Below are positions 62,475 through 64,000 of a DNA stretch of 64,000 bases, one piece after another. Below the pieces are notes generated by a model. That model ran no database searches, was not told the DNA's origin, and saw only the letters and a list, made by a program, of their open reading frames with translations. This stretch comes from Mangrovibacter phragmitis (GTDB lineage Bacteria > Pseudomonadota > Gammaproteobacteria > Enterobacterales > Enterobacteriaceae), in NCBI RefSeq assembly GCF_001655675.1, contig NZ_LYRP01000050.1, forward strand, positions 105,388 through 169,387. Reading direction: 5' to 3'. The stretch's first letter is position 1, and each line of letters begins with the position of its first letter. Both the position numbers and the translations under genes were made by a program.

Positions 62475-64000
62475 TAGCTCCTTTTACGCGGAAGCCCTTT
62501 GTTCCTGACTGCCAATATAAGGTCCTACCAGTAGTTTCTTCAAATAATGTTAACGACTTAAGACCTGATCTTTCAGCCATAATTTTTATATCGCTAAGAC
62601 AGTATGAACAAACTTTCTCTCCACTTACCGACATAAGCATATCTTTGCCGTTAGTCATTCCTTTTTCATAAGCTTGCTGAATTACACCTACCTCTGCATG
62701 AGCTGTTCCCATATTCCCATTGGGAAGGTTTTTATCCGGCCGCTTGTCTATCTTGGCCTGCACAACATCATTGATAAGCGTCGGTTTATTGAAATCAGAT
62801 AACTGTGAAGGTCTTATACCTTGGTTTGTGTCAGAAAACTTCACTCCATCCACATTTCCCCTGGCAATTACCTTCAGATTAGCATCAACAATTTTACTTA
62901 ATTGTTTTGCCGCAGCAGAACCCAAAATTGGTGTTACCGAAGCCGCAATGATCTCCAGGCCCTGCTTCGTTTCGGTGTAGCTTTCTGCAGTTTGACGATC
63001 CACACCTTTGGTGACCATGAAATAGTTAATCATGGCATCTTTCACCTGCTGCTGATTCTGTGCATCAACGCTTGTAATGTTCAGCAGATTTACTATCTGC
63101 CCGTAAGCATCCGGATACATATCGCTGATCTGGTTGTTGTAGTTTCCGGTTTCATAACCTCCTTTAGCCACAAAAACTTTCAATCTTTCACCGGCACAAG
63201 CCGCGCTGGCTGCCTTTCCATTACTGCACGCAGCGATTACCGCTTCATCACTGCTAATATCTTTTTCAAGCAATGAATCATATTTCTGCTGTGCCTTTTC
63301 GCGCTCTGCCGGATCTTTACTGTTTTTAAGCGTCTGTTTTGCTATCTCAAGCTCTGTCTTATCCGACACACTCAGATAGTTATTCTCAACCGTCGTCTTC
63401 CCGGCCTGCGCGCCTGATACTACCGAACCGGTGCTGTTCCCTGCAAGCCCGCCAGCCAGCCCTGCTGTCAGGGTCGATAATGCACTGATTGTCTGCCGTT
63501 CTGACTCCGTCAGCGCTTCTGGGCGTTTTCCATATATCTCCTGCGCCAGTAATATCCCTGTCGCTTCACCGGCTGCTGCGCCGGTTGCACTCACCAGTGC
63601 GTTCTGCCCCTGTGCCCGGGCAAGGGCAGCATTCACCACCGCATGCGCCATGACACCCGCCATCGCACTGTTCGGGGTGATGTATTTCCCTATTTCATTC
63701 ACAATATACGGCGCTGCTGCGCCAGCCACCGAACTGTTTATATTGCCACTCGCCAGGCCACTTATTGCCGCAGTGGCAGCAGTAATCGCCCGTTGCAGGT
63801 CACTGCCCGTACCATACTGTTGCGCTGTTGATTTATAACTTTCTGTATTTTCAACTGACTTATTGTATCTATTCCATTCATCCTGACTTGCTCCTGCCTC
63901 CGGCTCTTTAGTTCCATTTTTGGCCAGTTCGGCCTTACCCGCCTCTATGGCACGAAGCTGCCCTTCTGTTCTGGCTATATCACCAACCTGAGAGCCGATT
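62464..64000 (-). CDS. cdiA: CdiA C-terminal part with deaminase-like toxin (runs off the window)
   Basis: The frame is open from 62464 to the window end (511 codons); the internal GTG at 63729 is not a real start. In order: end of the filament repeats with VGDIARTEGQLRAIEAGKAELA, the pre-toxin region (GSDLQRAITAATAAI..., NEIGKYITPNSAMAGVMAHAVVNA), the VENNYL boundary motif at 63390-63373, and about 300 residues of toxin. The last 70 residues carry GTAHAEVGVIQQAYE and VCSYCLSDI: HAE plus CxxC, the zinc and catalytic residues of the cytidine-deaminase superfamily. Toxin, so delivered into neighbouring cells. Confidence 0.9.
   Translation of the reverse strand, partial: IGSQVGDIARTEGQLRAIEAGKAELAKNGTKEPEAGASQDEWNRYNKSVENTESYKSTAQQYGTGSDLQRAITAATAAISGLASGNINSSVAGAAAPYIVNEIGKYITPNSAMAGVMAHAVVNAALARAQGQNALVSATGAAAGEATGILLAQEIYGKRPEALTESERQTISALSTLTAGLAGGLAGNSTGSVVSGAQAGKTTVENNYLSVSDKTELEIAKQTLKNSKDPAEREKAQQKYDSLLEKDISSDEAVIAACSNGKAASAACAGERLKVFVAKGGYETGNYNNQISDMYPDAYGQIVNLLNITSVDAQNQQQVKDAMINYFMVTKGVDRQTAESYTETKQGLEIIAASVTPILGSAAAKQLSKIVDANLKVIARGNVDGVKFSDTNQGIRPSQLSDFNKPTLINDVVQAKIDKRPDKNLPNGNMGTAHAEVGVIQQAYEKGMTNGKDMLMSVSGEKVCSYCLSDIKIMAERSGLKSLTLFEETTGRTLYWQSGTKGFRVKGANDE

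Overview
The window is chromosomal DNA of a member of the Enterobacteriaceae. From 1 to about 43.6 kb it follows, in mirror orientation, the E. coli K-12 order from plsX/rne through the flg cluster, murJ, pyrC, opgGH, csgD and ghrA to the tRNA-Ser gene serX. The proteins are close to their E. coli counterparts; for example RNase E keeps D303, D346, C404 and C407 at the same residue numbers. The genus cannot be fixed from the sequence.

Region 1 (1-6.9 kb): 5' part of plsX, rpmF and yceD on the minus strand; yceF; rluC; the long rne leader and rne. Region 2 (6.9-9.2 kb): an inserted LysR regulator/MFS exporter pair that separates rne from flgL. Region 3 (9.3-20.9 kb): a complete flagellar rod/hook/basal-body cluster, flgBCDEFGHIJ and flgKL on the minus strand and flgAMN on the plus strand, with sigma-28 promoters in front of flgM and flgKL. 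Region 4 (20.9-39.5 kb): the rimJ-yceH-yceM-murJ group, mdtH, yceB, pyrC (with a PurR-like operator and a start-switching leader), dinI (with a LexA box), bssS, solA, trhO, lpxL, msyB, yceK, opgGH, opgC and ymdB. grxB and mdtG, which E. coli carries here, are absent. Region 5 (39.5-43.6 kb): csgD stands alone with no curli genes on either side, followed by ycdY, ycdX, ghrA and tRNA-Ser(GGA).

From 43.6 kb the window is accessory. The 3' end of the tRNA-Ser and its terminator are duplicated, and a 121-bp palindromic repeat follows. Then comes what looks like an envelope-lipid module: a PmtA-like methyltransferase with a DedA protein, a COG4705 membrane protein in front of a PmrAB/QseBC-type two-component system, a PAP2 phosphatase, a cytochrome b562-like protein, two small exported proteins and a second DedA protein. 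One of the small exported proteins is built from three Cys-rich CNPNYHSCEAPF repeats; the other is a BhsA/McbA-like protein. These two unrelated proteins share an 85% identical 73-nt structured leader that can hide the ribosome binding site. This shared leader and the triple-repeat protein are my best candidates for something undescribed.

Next are a nitronate monooxygenase-like enzyme, a Kch potassium channel, a chemoreceptor with a textbook sigma-28 promoter and a PAS-GGDEF-EAL protein. A tiny minus-strand gene at 48.8 kb also has a perfect sigma-28 -10 box. The window ends with a decayed IS3 remnant, an IS3-family element broken by an IS110-family insertion (with a candidate bridge-RNA region), and the 3' end of a contact-dependent inhibition locus: a CdiA C-terminus with a VENN motif and a deaminase-like toxin domain, and its overlapping immunity gene.
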